From Verrucomicrobiales bacterium (GTDB taxonomy: Bacteria; Verrucomicrobiota; Verrucomicrobiia; Methylacidiphilales; JAAUTS01), in NCBI GenBank assembly GCA_031265365.1, contig JAISCS010000201.1:1-39866 (forward strand): 39,866 nucleotides of DNA. Reading direction: 5' to 3'. A program made the translations under genes and the position numbers. This document shows, piece after piece, positions 1 through 6,892 of the stretch. How positions within the stretch are numbered: position 1 is the first letter of the stretch; every line of letters begins with the position of its first letter. The notes under the pieces are model-generated. The model saw only the letters and a program-made list of their open reading frames with translations, was not told the DNA's origin and made no database searches.

Positions 1-164
1 TCGCCCACACCCGGTCACTGATATCGTGTCGATGATAGTCTGCTCTCATCCATTCAGCTTAGTCCCGCTGGCTTCCAATGTACAGATTATTCGCCGATCT
101 CATGACTACACTGTCTAGCCTGAAAACCACAATCAATTATCAATCAGTGGGTTATTTTTTTAAT
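1..164. other. Left-edge intergenic stretch, nothing recognised
   Basis: No ORF, tRNA-like cloverleaf or clear promoter could be recognised here. The last 20 bases are T/A-rich and lead into the inverted repeat at 165-182. Confidence 0.5.
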
Positions 165-182
165 AATTAGGGACAGGTTAAA
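165..182 (+). repeat. Left copy of 18-bp inverted repeat bracketing udg-cutA-transposase
   Basis: AATTAGGGACAGGTTAAA here is the exact reverse complement of 2493-2510, just upstream of the transposase start. Similar GGGACAGG-type sequences are known to me around IS200-like/RAYT genes. The pair could mark the ends of a 2.3-kb unit or be two separate REP-like copies. Confidence 0.75.
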
Positions 183-244
183 TATAGTTGTCAAAAATTT
201 GACGTGCCTATTTGTGGTTATTCGTGGTTAAATGGAAAATCCAC

Positions 245-1135
245 ATGAATCAGCAATTTGAAAATACGACGATTGACTATTTGCAAACGCTCAAGGATTT
301 AGGGGTGCAAAAGGTCGAGGTCAGCGCTGAGACTATGCAGACACTCAAAACGCGCAACCAACAGGTCTCGCGTCCGGTAAAAGCTCCTGCCGAAGCTGTC
401 AGCGCCAACGCCGATGATGCCTCTAAAATTCCGGTTAGCCGCCCTGCGGTCGGGATGCCTCACGCGGAAATGGGGCTTTTCGAGGAAAAATCTCTCAACC
501 TTGGCTCTGCGGAAAAAGCTGCTGAGTTGGAAAAACTCGCCGCTGAAATCAACGCTAACCGTGAGTATCGCGCTATGTTCAAATATGCCAAAAACATGGT
601 TTTTGGCGTCGGTACGCCGGACGCGCAAATCATGTTCATCGGCGAGGCACCGGGCGCTGACGAAGACGCGCAAGGCGAGCCGTTCGTGGGACGCGCTGGC
701 CAGTTGCTGACCAAGATGATTCAGGCCATGGGTTTGCAACGCGCGAATGTTTACATCGGCAACATCCTCAAGTACCGCCCTGATATGCCGCCGGGCAGCT
801 ACGGTAATCGCAAGCCGACCTTGGAGGAAATCACCATCAGCCGCCCGTACATTTGCCGGCAGGTGCGCGTCATCCAGCCGAAAGTTTTGGTCGCGCTGGG
901 CAACACGGCGGTCGAGGGTTTGTTCAAAACCGGTCACGCGGCCATCACGCAACGGCGCGGACGCTGGACGGAATTTCTGGGCATCCCGCTGATGCCGACT
1001 TATCATCCGGCATACTTGTTACGCAACCAGTCGAATAGCGAAAAGCGCAAGGTGTGGGAAGATTTGTTGCAAGTGATGGAGCGCGTCGGCTTGCCCATCA
1101 GTGAGAAGCAGCGGCGGTATTTTTTGATGAAATAA
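245..1135 (+). CDS. Uracil-DNA glycosylase, family-4-like but without Fe-S cysteines
   Basis: Predicted to excise uracil from DNA in base-excision repair. The C-terminal two thirds match family-4 (UDGa) enzymes: active-site motif [20 protein letters not shown], then [20 protein letters not shown] and the second motif HPAYLLRN. Family-4 enzymes normally hold a 4Fe-4S cluster with four Cys (N-terminal CxxC, KCRPP, and one about 15 residues later). Here the N-terminal pair is absent, KCRPP reads KYRPD and the last site reads as Ser, so the cluster seems lost. About 100 N-terminal residues form a low-similarity extension. The ATG at 245 is preferred to the in-frame start at 212 because the extra 11 residues come from a repeat-like leader (TTCGTGGTTA). 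cutA follows 13 bases downstream on the same strand. 296 aa. Confidence 0.85.
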   Translation: MNQQFENTTIDYLQTLKDLGVQKVEVSAETMQTLKTRNQQVSRPVKAPAEAVSANADDASKIPVSRPAVGMPHAEMGLFEEKSLNLGSAEKAAELEKLAAEINANREYRAMFKYAKNMVFGVGTPDAQIMFIGEAPGADEDAQGEPFVGRAGQLLTKMIQAMGLQRANVYIGNILKYRPDMPPGSYGNRKPTLEEITISRPYICRQVRVIQPKVLVALGNTAVEGLFKTGHAAITQRRGRWTEFLGIPLMPTYHPAYLLRNQSNSEKRKVWEDLLQVMERVGLPISEKQRRYFLMK

Positions 1136-1148
1136 AACAAACTTGCAC

Positions 1149-1466
1149 ATGGACGCGGCTATCATCATTTTTTGCAGTGTGCCCGACACTGACAGTGGCC
1201 GCCGGCTGGCTGACATATTACTGGCGGAAAAAGCAGTGGCGTGTGTGTCAATCTCAGCGGGCGTGGAATCGCATTACGTTTGGCGGGGGAAACGAGAAGT
1301 TGCCAGTGAACGGTTGTTGCTTATCAAGACACTAGCTGATAAATATGTGGCGGTTGAAAAATTGATTTTACAAAATCACCCTTACGAGTGTCCCGAAATT
1401 ATCGCCGTCAGCGCGGAAAAAATTTCGCCGTCATACTCGGCGTGGTTGTGTGAGAATTGTCCGTAA
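1149..1466 (+). CDS. cutA: CutA1 divalent-ion tolerance protein
   Basis: A small cytoplasmic trimeric alpha/beta protein of the CutA1 family, linked in E. coli to tolerance of copper and other divalent cations; its exact role is unsettled. The sequence shows the family pattern: N-terminal beta strand, GRRLADILLAEKAVACVSI, YVWRGKREVASERLLLIKT, and HPYECPEIIAV near the C-terminus. Length (105 aa) is typical. The track starts at a TTG at 1143; the ATG at 1149 fits the family start better. It ends one base before the convergent transposase stop, so the two 3' ends abut without a terminator. Confidence 0.92.
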   Translation: MDAAIIIFCSVPDTDSGRRLADILLAEKAVACVSISAGVESHYVWRGKREVASERLLLIKTLADKYVAVEKLILQNHPYECPEIIAVSAEKISPSYSAWLCENCP

Positions 1467-2471
1467 TCAACCGAAAACCCGTCGGCGCAAACCGCGCATG
1501 GTGGCCAGCTCCAACCCACTGACGGTGACGGGGAGCGCGTGGGGAATGGCATGCTCGCGTCTGCCGGTGCGCTGATGATAACGCTCCAGTTGTCGGGTGA
1601 CAAACGCCTTGCCGCCCAATACCGCACCGTCCGTGAAGTATCTGACCCGACAACGCAATAATTCCGTCACTGGCAGCGAGCCTTGTTCCTTGATGACTCG
1701 TTCCACTTGCGCCGCGGTCAGCGTGACGGCGTTGGATTTGGCCTTGGCACCGGTGTTGTAAAGCATTTGTCGGTAGGATTTGTGCGCCGTGCCCCAGTCT
1801 GTTTGTTCCAGCGTGATGGCCAGCGACTGACGCAGTTTCTTGTTGCCGGCCACCGCCTCGGCGTAACCGCAGAAGCGATAATCCTTGGGGTCTGCGACCA
1901 AGCCTGCCCGCACCGGATTGAGGTCAATGTAAGCGGCCACGGCTCGCAACACCGGCCCGTTTTCCACCAACACGCTTTTGAACCGCTCCGACCAGAGGGT
2001 GCCGTAGCGTTGGTGCGCGTGGTTGAACCAAACCGAGAACCGTTGCTTGAGTAATTTCATGAACTGGGAGACATCGCCCATCAATGCGAATTGCCGTTGG
2101 CGCCAAGCGCGCATATCGTCATCCCCAGCGACCAGTTTTTTTTCCAGCACATCCAGCTTGGCGACTTGGTATTTGGTGGGTTGGGGATGGAGGAGTTTAT
2201 ATCGCCGCAGCAATTCGTTGTCACTGACAGCGACAGCTCGCGGCACTAACACCAGAATATGAAAATGATTGGAAAGAACGGCATAGGTGAGAATTTGCAC
2301 GCCGCAAAATTCAGCGATTTGCCACATTTGGCGGCGAAACATCTCGCGGGCGGTTTCATCAAACAAGCGCTCACCGTTCACCGTTCTAGAAATGCAATGA
2401 TATACCGCTAATCCCTCTTGAGGTGTTATCTTAATCCGCGACGTTCTCATACCAGAAAAATTTACAGCCAT
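1467..2471 (-). CDS. REP-associated tyrosine transposase (Y1/HUH, IS200-like)
   Basis: A single-strand DNA transposase of the IS200/IS605 superfamily, RAYT-like branch. The HUH metal-binding motif is seen as NHFHILV near residue 65, and the candidate catalytic Tyr lies in the YIDLNPVRAGLV segment (about residue 185), a hallmark of this family. A C-terminal extension (about residues 230-334) follows the Y1 core. Known RAYTs are single-copy domesticated enzymes that move short palindromic REP sequences. The window holds many palindromic intergenic elements, which makes this protein a candidate mobiliser, although no shared terminal sequence proves it. One copy of the 18-bp inverted repeat lies 22 bases upstream of its start. 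334 aa, apparently intact. Confidence 0.88.
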   Translation of the reverse strand: MAVNFSGMRTSRIKITPQEGLAVYHCISRTVNGERLFDETAREMFRRQMWQIAEFCGVQILTYAVLSNHFHILVLVPRAVAVSDNELLRRYKLLHPQPTKYQVAKLDVLEKKLVAGDDDMRAWRQRQFALMGDVSQFMKLLKQRFSVWFNHAHQRYGTLWSERFKSVLVENGPVLRAVAAYIDLNPVRAGLVADPKDYRFCGYAEAVAGNKKLRQSLAITLEQTDWGTAHKSYRQMLYNTGAKAKSNAVTLTAAQVERVIKEQGSLPVTELLRCRVRYFTDGAVLGGKAFVTRQLERYHQRTGRREHAIPHALPVTVSGLELATMRGLRRRVFG

Positions 2472-2492
2472 AAAATATGATTGTCAAATTTT

Positions 2493-2510
2493 TTTAACCT
2501 GTCCCTAATT
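2493..2510 (-). repeat. Right copy of 18-bp inverted repeat
   Basis: TTTAACCTGTCCCTAATT is the exact reverse complement of 165-182. It sits between the transposase start and the feoA promoter. Confidence 0.75.
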
Positions 2511-2533
2511 TTTTAATTTTTATTAAAAAAATA

Positions 2534-2577
2534 TTGACGCTATATGGGAATACTTTATTGTTGAGATTAGGTCTCAA
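2534..2577 (+). promoter_or_regulatory. feoA promoter with Fur-like palindrome
   Basis: A TTGACG -35-like hexamer at 2534 is followed by T/A-rich sequence with possible -10 hexamers. The palindrome TTGAGATTAGGTCTCAA (2561-2577) would overlap the -10/start region. TTGAGA/TCTCAA arms resemble Fur-family boxes, and the gene behind is an iron gene, so iron-dependent repression is inferred. Confidence 0.5.
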
Positions 2578-2584
2578 TATTGGC

Positions 2585-2899
2585 ATGCAAACTTTGCTCA
2601 GTTCTGTTCGTTGTGGCACCAAAGGCGTCGTCACCGCCTTGGACGACTTTTTGCCCGCTACCAAACGGTTGCGGCGACTGGGCATCCATGAGGGAATGCC
2701 GGTGGAGGTGTTGCATGGCGACGACCCGATGATGATTTTGTGCCATCGCTCGAAAATTGCCGTCAGCCGCGATAGCCTCGATGCCGTCACTATCAGTGTT
2801 AAAAAGCACTCTTGCGAGGAGTGTTATTTTCCTGCCGCGTTTTTCAACTTGTTCCGCTTCAAAACCAAACTGGATTCGGGTTCTGCCGATAAAATATAA
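2585..2899 (+). CDS. feoA: FeoA-domain protein (first copy)
   Basis: A small SH3-like FeoA-domain protein, a cytoplasmic partner of the FeoB ferrous iron transporter. Recognisable segments are GTKGVVTALDD, TKRLRRLGIHEGMPVEVLHGDDPMMI and SKIAVSRDSLDAVTISV. It continues past the usual 75-80 residue domain with a Cys-containing tail (SCEECYF). The ATG at 2585 directly follows the Fur-like palindrome; the track start at 2534 is the TTG of the predicted -35 box and is unlikely. It is not next to feoB: a porin follows, and a second feoA precedes feoB at 13707. It may therefore serve as a regulatory or assembly subunit, which is inference. 104 aa. Confidence 0.85.
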   Translation: MQTLLSSVRCGTKGVVTALDDFLPATKRLRRLGIHEGMPVEVLHGDDPMMILCHRSKIAVSRDSLDAVTISVKKHSCEECYFPAAFFNLFRFKTKLDSGSADKI

Positions 2900-2938
2900 A
2901 TCGTGAATCAAAACCAAAAGCAAGGACTAAAATTTTTT

Positions 2939-2969
2939 ATTATTGAGATTGACGCTCAGTCTCAATAAT
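2939..2969. promoter_or_regulatory. Fur-like operator upstream of the porin
   Basis: Perfect 10-bp arms ATTATTGAGA and TCTCAATAAT flank an 11-bp spacer that contains TTGACG, a candidate -35 with TAGTTT about 16 bases later as -10. The arms carry the same TTGAGA half-site as the palindrome before feoA. The match suggests co-regulation of feoA and the porin. Confidence 0.5.
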
Positions 2970-3057
2970 GTAGTTTTCCATTCTTATCGCGGTCAGCGGG
3001 TGCTGGCGGTGGCAAATGGATAATCCAAAAAAACAGAAAGAAAAAAGAGAGAATAAA

Positions 3058-4245
3058 ATGAAAGAACAATGGACAAAAATTATCGGCGGCGCGCTGGGCA
3101 GCGCGTTGTTGGTTTCGACTGGCCTCGCTGACGGTGGCGCTCCGGCGCCCTCGGCGAAGGATTTGTCGAAGGCGGTCGAAAAAGTAAATTACGTCGAAAC
3201 TGATACGGCGGGCGTCAAGCTCTCCGGTTATGTGGATGTCGGTTACATTTACAATTTCATCGGCAAAGGCAGCTATGCCATGTCGCGCGGCTACAATGCG
3301 TCGGACAGCCACAGCGGCGGTGACTTCAATGTCAACGCGGTCAAATTCACGCTGGAAAAATCGCTGACGGAGAAAAACGAATGGCAGGCGGGTTTCCGCG
3401 TGGACACGTTCGTCGGCAAGGACTGGGCGGAGTTCGTGCCCGGCGCCGGCAGTGACGCGAGCACGCTGTTCCTGCAACAGGCCTACGTGGAATTCCGCGT
3501 GCCGGTGGGGAACGGGTTGGATGTGCAATTCGGCAAAATGGGTTCCATCCTCGGCTTCGAGGCGGACGAGCGGCCGGCGAATTTGAACATCACGCAAGGG
3601 CTGAACGCGACCATTGACCCCGGTCCGTCGCCCGGTGTGCTGGCGACTTACCACGTCACCGACAGCGTTGACGTCATGCTCGGTGTCAACAACGGCGGCG
3701 GCTTGGACAACAATCCGGGCTTGGACACGAGTGGCGACGGCTACGGGTTCACCGGCGGCGTGAATTTTCACCACGACAATTTTGAAACACAACTCACCGG
3801 CTGCATTGAGCCGTGGGGCAACGAGGCTTACACGAGCGACAACGTCACCGTGTACGGCGTGAATTGGTGGACGACTTGGTCGCCAAAATTCGCCGCTGAC
3901 CATCTGCTGCTGGCGTTCAACGCGTCGTATTGGTACGCGAAAAATCTCGACCCGTCGGTGACGGATTATCCGGGCAGCTTCGCCACGGCGGCGCTGTACG
4001 CGAAGTACCAGTTCACCGACTTGTTCAGCCTCGCGGGACGCGGCGAGTACGTGAACGCCAACGACGGTGAAACGAATAATTACTGGTCGTTCACGCTGAC
4101 GGCGGGCTTCAACGTCGCGGAGAATTTGCTCCTGCGCGCGGAGTACCGTTACGACACGGGCAAAGACGTGGTGTACAATTATGACACCGAAACCGGCAAC
4201 CACAGCGGGCACACAGTGGCGCTGGAGGCGGTGTACACTTTTTGA
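3058..4245 (+). CDS. Outer-membrane beta-barrel porin, Bbp2/OmpL-like
   Basis: A predicted exported outer-membrane barrel of the putative beta-barrel porin-2 family (PF07642-like). A signal peptide is visible (MKEQWTKIIGGALGSALLVS, cleavage near ALADG-type residues). The mature part starts GVKLSGYVDVGYIYNF and alternates amphipathic strands, with family segments QFGKMGSILGFEADERPANLNIT and LDTSGDGYGFTGGVNF, and ends in the aromatic-terminated strand VALEAVYTF typical of BAM substrates. The start at 3058 follows a purine-rich RBS region; the track's upstream 14 residues are lysine-rich leader. It lies between Fur-like operators and the FTR1 permease, so a role in iron entry across the outer membrane is inferred. 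A paralogue is at 12010. 395 aa. Confidence 0.85.
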   Translation: MKEQWTKIIGGALGSALLVSTGLADGGAPAPSAKDLSKAVEKVNYVETDTAGVKLSGYVDVGYIYNFIGKGSYAMSRGYNASDSHSGGDFNVNAVKFTLEKSLTEKNEWQAGFRVDTFVGKDWAEFVPGAGSDASTLFLQQAYVEFRVPVGNGLDVQFGKMGSILGFEADERPANLNITQGLNATIDPGPSPGVLATYHVTDSVDVMLGVNNGGGLDNNPGLDTSGDGYGFTGGVNFHHDNFETQLTGCIEPWGNEAYTSDNVTVYGVNWWTTWSPKFAADHLLLAFNASYWYAKNLDPSVTDYPGSFATAALYAKYQFTDLFSLAGRGEYVNANDGETNNYWSFTLTAGFNVAENLLLRAEYRYDTGKDVVYNYDTETGNHSGHTVALEAVYTF

Positions 4246-4271
4246 TGTGTCGCGCAACAGTCGGCGGGTTG

Positions 4272-4304
4272 CGCGGGTTCTTGCCTGATTGGCGAGAACT
4301 CGCG
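4272..4304. terminator. Hairpin between porin and FTR1 gene
   Basis: CGCGGGTTCTTGCC and GGCGAGAACTCGCG form a 14-bp stem with two mismatches around a 5-base loop. No T-run follows, so it may be an mRNA stabiliser or attenuator that separates high porin expression from the permease. Confidence 0.45.
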
Positions 4305-4342
4305 CGGCCCGCGGGCTGAATTCACCAACGAAAAATAATCCT

Positions 4343-6268
4343 ATGAGGTCATGGCGCATTTCCATCTTAGCTTGGCTCATCGGCTGCGGCGCGGCTTGGG
4401 GGCAGGGGGATTATCAGGCGTTCGTGGATGAGATTAAAAACCGGCTCGACCATACGACACGGTTGTACGCTGACGGTGACTCGGCCGGGGCGCGGGAGAT
4501 GGTGCAGTCGGCGTATTTCGAGGTGTTCGAAAATTTGGAGGGGCCGATTCGTATCAATATTTCCGCGAAACAAAGTTATGCGATGGAGGCGATGTTCGGC
4601 GAAATCCGCCGGTTGATTGGCGCGGGGGTCAAGCTCGAGGTGGTGCAAGGGAAAACCGATTGGCTCAAGGCGCAGCTCGACGCGGCGCTGCCGGTGTTGC
4701 GCGACGGGCATCAGCTCCGGGCGGAGAGTCGCGACGTGACGGTGGCCGCTGACGGTGACATCATTGAGGCGTGGCGCGAGTGTCTGCGCGGCTTGGAGAA
4801 CGATTTGGCGGCGGCGGTGACGGCGTACCAGGACGGCGAGTTCAAGGCGGCGCGGTTGAAAATCGAGCGGACGTGGTTCGCCAATTTCAAAAATTCCGAG
4901 CTGGAAATCAGCGTGCGGTTGCACCGGTCGCGCGCGGCGGCGGCGGAGATTAACCAGCGTTTTTCCAGATTGTTGAAACTCGCCGCTGACGGTGACGCGG
5001 GCATCACGACGGTTGGTTATGAAATCACGCGGTTGTTGGACGACCTCGCGGAGTTGCTGCCGGGGCTGCCGGCGGCGCGTGAGGAGGTGACGGTCAGCGA
5101 CGCGGACGCCGGCGCGGCATCGTCAGCGGACTGGCGCGCGGTCGGCGCGCAACTCAACGCCGCCTTCGCCGGCGCGATTGAGCAGTATCAGCGCGGCGAC
5201 GCGAAGGGCGCGGCGGCGGCGGTGCAGGACGCTTACTTTGACCTGTTCGAGGCGTCGGGGATGGAGAGCAAAATCGGTGCGCGCGACGCGGCGTTCAAGA
5301 CGCGGCTGGAAAATTACTTCACCCGCACGGTGGCGCTGATGAAGGCGGGGCGGCCGGCGGCGGAGTTGCGCGAGCAGGCGGCGGCATTGTCAGCGGACCT
5401 CGCGGCGGCGGCGGCGCTGCTCGGCGGGCGCGGCGCGGGCGGGGCGGCGGGGATGTTCATCTACAGCCTGACCATCATTTTGCGCGAGGGCCTGGAGGCG
5501 CTGCTCATCATCGCGGCCATCGTGGCGTATTTGGTGAAGAACGGGCACACGGCCAAGCTCGCCCTGGTGCGCAACGCGGTGCTGTGGGCGCTGGCGCTGA
5601 GCGTGGCGACGGCGCTGGGGTTTCATCTGCTGTTCGTCAACGCGGGGCAATACCGCGAGGTGTTCGAGGGCGTGACGATGCTGGTCGCGGTGACGGTGCT
5701 GTTCTCGATGAGCTACTGGCTGTTGTCCAAAGTCGAGGCGCGGCGGTGGCGGGCGTATTTGGAAAAGAAAGTCTCGCTGGCGCTGACCAAGGGGTCGCTC
5801 GCCGGGCTGTGGCTGACGTGTTTCCTGGCGGTGTACCGCGAGGGCGCCGAGACGGTGCTGTTTTATTACGCGCTGGCGGGCGACGCGCGCGGCGCGGCGG
5901 ACTACGGGTACCTGGCCGCGGGCCTGGCGACGGGCGGCGCCGCGCTGGCGGCGGTGTATTTCATCATGCGGCTGACGGTGACGCGCCTGCCGCTGAAGCC
6001 GTTCTTCCTGTGCACCGGCGGCTTCATGTACGCGATGGCGCTGGTGTACGCGGGCAAGGGCGTGCGCGAGTTGATTGAGGGCAAAGTGTTCCAGCCGACC
6101 GCCGCGCCGTTCGCCCCCGAAGTTGACTGGCTGGGCCTCTACCCGTACTGGGAGACGCTCACGCCGCAACTCATCCTGATTTTGGCCGCTTTGGTAGCGC
6201 TCTGGCACTTGTGCCGCGGCGCGGCGGCCATTAAAACAAACCAGAAAATAGAAATAAAACACACATGA
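4343..6268 (+). CDS. FTR1-family iron permease with periplasmic repeat domain
   Basis: An inner-membrane high-affinity iron permease. The membrane part (about residues 365-630) has the two REXXE iron-relay motifs, REGLEALLIIAAI and YREGAETVLFYYAL, in separate helices as in Ftr1/EfeU. A signal peptide (ISILAWLIGCGAAWG) and a 340-residue periplasmic region precede it. That region holds three degenerate repeats around YADGDSAGAREMVQSAYFEVFE, YQDGEFKAARLKIERTWFANF and YQRGDAKGAAAAVQDAYFDLFE. This architecture is the long FTR1 form found with P19 proteins. The ATG at 4343 starts just before the signal peptide. The P19 gene starts inside its stop codon (ATGA overlap), implying translational coupling. 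Three copies of the GCTGACGGT motif encode ADGD in the repeat region. 641 aa. Confidence 0.93.
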   Translation: MRSWRISILAWLIGCGAAWGQGDYQAFVDEIKNRLDHTTRLYADGDSAGAREMVQSAYFEVFENLEGPIRINISAKQSYAMEAMFGEIRRLIGAGVKLEVVQGKTDWLKAQLDAALPVLRDGHQLRAESRDVTVAADGDIIEAWRECLRGLENDLAAAVTAYQDGEFKAARLKIERTWFANFKNSELEISVRLHRSRAAAAEINQRFSRLLKLAADGDAGITTVGYEITRLLDDLAELLPGLPAAREEVTVSDADAGAASSADWRAVGAQLNAAFAGAIEQYQRGDAKGAAAAVQDAYFDLFEASGMESKIGARDAAFKTRLENYFTRTVALMKAGRPAAELREQAAALSADLAAAAALLGGRGAGGAAGMFIYSLTIILREGLEALLIIAAIVAYLVKNGHTAKLALVRNAVLWALALSVATALGFHLLFVNAGQYREVFEGVTMLVAVTVLFSMSYWLLSKVEARRWRAYLEKKVSLALTKGSLAGLWLTCFLAVYREGAETVLFYYALAGDARGAADYGYLAAGLATGGAALAAVYFIMRLTVTRLPLKPFFLCTGGFMYAMALVYAGKGVRELIEGKVFQPTAAPFAPEVDWLGLYPYWETLTPQLILILAALVALWHLCRGAAAIKTNQKIEIKHT

Positions 6269-6786
6269 ATAAACTAATAATCGCCGCCGCGGCCGGATTG
6301 CTCGCGGCCGGCATCACCGTCAACGCCTTTGAGGAAGTCCCCATCGGCGAGGCGCAGACGGCCAACGAAATGGAAATCGCCGCCGTCTATCTGCAACCGA
6401 TTGACATGGAACCAGCCGGCATGGGCCTGTCCGCCGCGAAGTCGGACATCCACCTGGAGGCTGACATCCACGCCGTCGAGGGCAACAAAAACGGCTTCGG
6501 CGCCGGCGAATGGATACCGTACCTGACCATCAACTACACGTTGGTCAACAAGGACACGGGCAAGGAGCAAAAGGGCGCCTTCATGCCGATGGTCGCCGCC
6601 GACGGCCCCCACTACGGCGCGAACATCAAGATGCCCGGCACCGGCAACTACAAGCTCACCTACAGCATCGAGCCGCCGTCCAAGGCCGGCCTCCACCGCC
6701 ACACCGACAAGGAAACCGGCGTCGGCAAATGGTGGAAGCCGTTCGACGTGAGCTATGAGTTCAAGTACACCGGGTTGAAAAAATAG
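6265..6786 (+). CDS. P19/Tp34-type periplasmic iron-binding protein
   Basis: A periplasmic metal-binding protein of the P19/Tp34/FetP family (Iron_transport, PF10634-like), which in other bacteria binds copper and iron and feeds the FTR1 permease. A signal peptide is seen (MNKLIIAAAAGLLAAGITVNA). Likely ligands are a Glu/Met/His set: ANEMEIAAVYLQ, MEPAGMGL, DIHLEADIHA, MPMVAADGPHYGANIKM and GLHRHTD. Length (173 aa) fits the family. Its ATG overlaps the FTR1 stop by four bases. In Campylobacter jejuni the order is also FTR1-like, P19, then membrane protein and ABC genes, which supports a shared uptake system. Confidence 0.93.
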   Translation: MNKLIIAAAAGLLAAGITVNAFEEVPIGEAQTANEMEIAAVYLQPIDMEPAGMGLSAAKSDIHLEADIHAVEGNKNGFGAGEWIPYLTINYTLVNKDTGKEQKGAFMPMVAADGPHYGANIKMPGTGNYKLTYSIEPPSKAGLHRHTDKETGVGKWWKPFDVSYEFKYTGLKK

Positions 6787-6803
6787 CCCCGCGCTGTTTT
6801 TCA

Positions 6804-6877
6804 ATCCGCAGATGACGCAGATTTTCGCCGATTAACTTTTCCAAAAAAATCCGCGTCTATCTGCGTAATCTGCGGAT
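6804..6877. repeat. Inverted repeat of the ATCCGCAGAT family
   Basis: Two 19-base arms, ATCCGCAGATGACGCAGAT and its near-perfect inverse at 6859-6877 (one mismatch), fill most of the gap between the P19 and FtrD-like genes. A run of A follows the right arm. It may terminate or stabilise the mRNA. Confidence 0.75.
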
Positions 6878-6892
6878 AAAAAAACGCCGACC

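Noticed and set aside
1-160. tRNA or other RNA gene at the left edge
   Set aside because: No cloverleaf, CCA end or conserved T-loop could be found.
2962-4380. 472-aa minus-strand ORF
   Set aside because: It mirrors the porin gene, has Arg/Val/His-rich composition typical of antisense frames in GC-rich DNA, and shows no motif.
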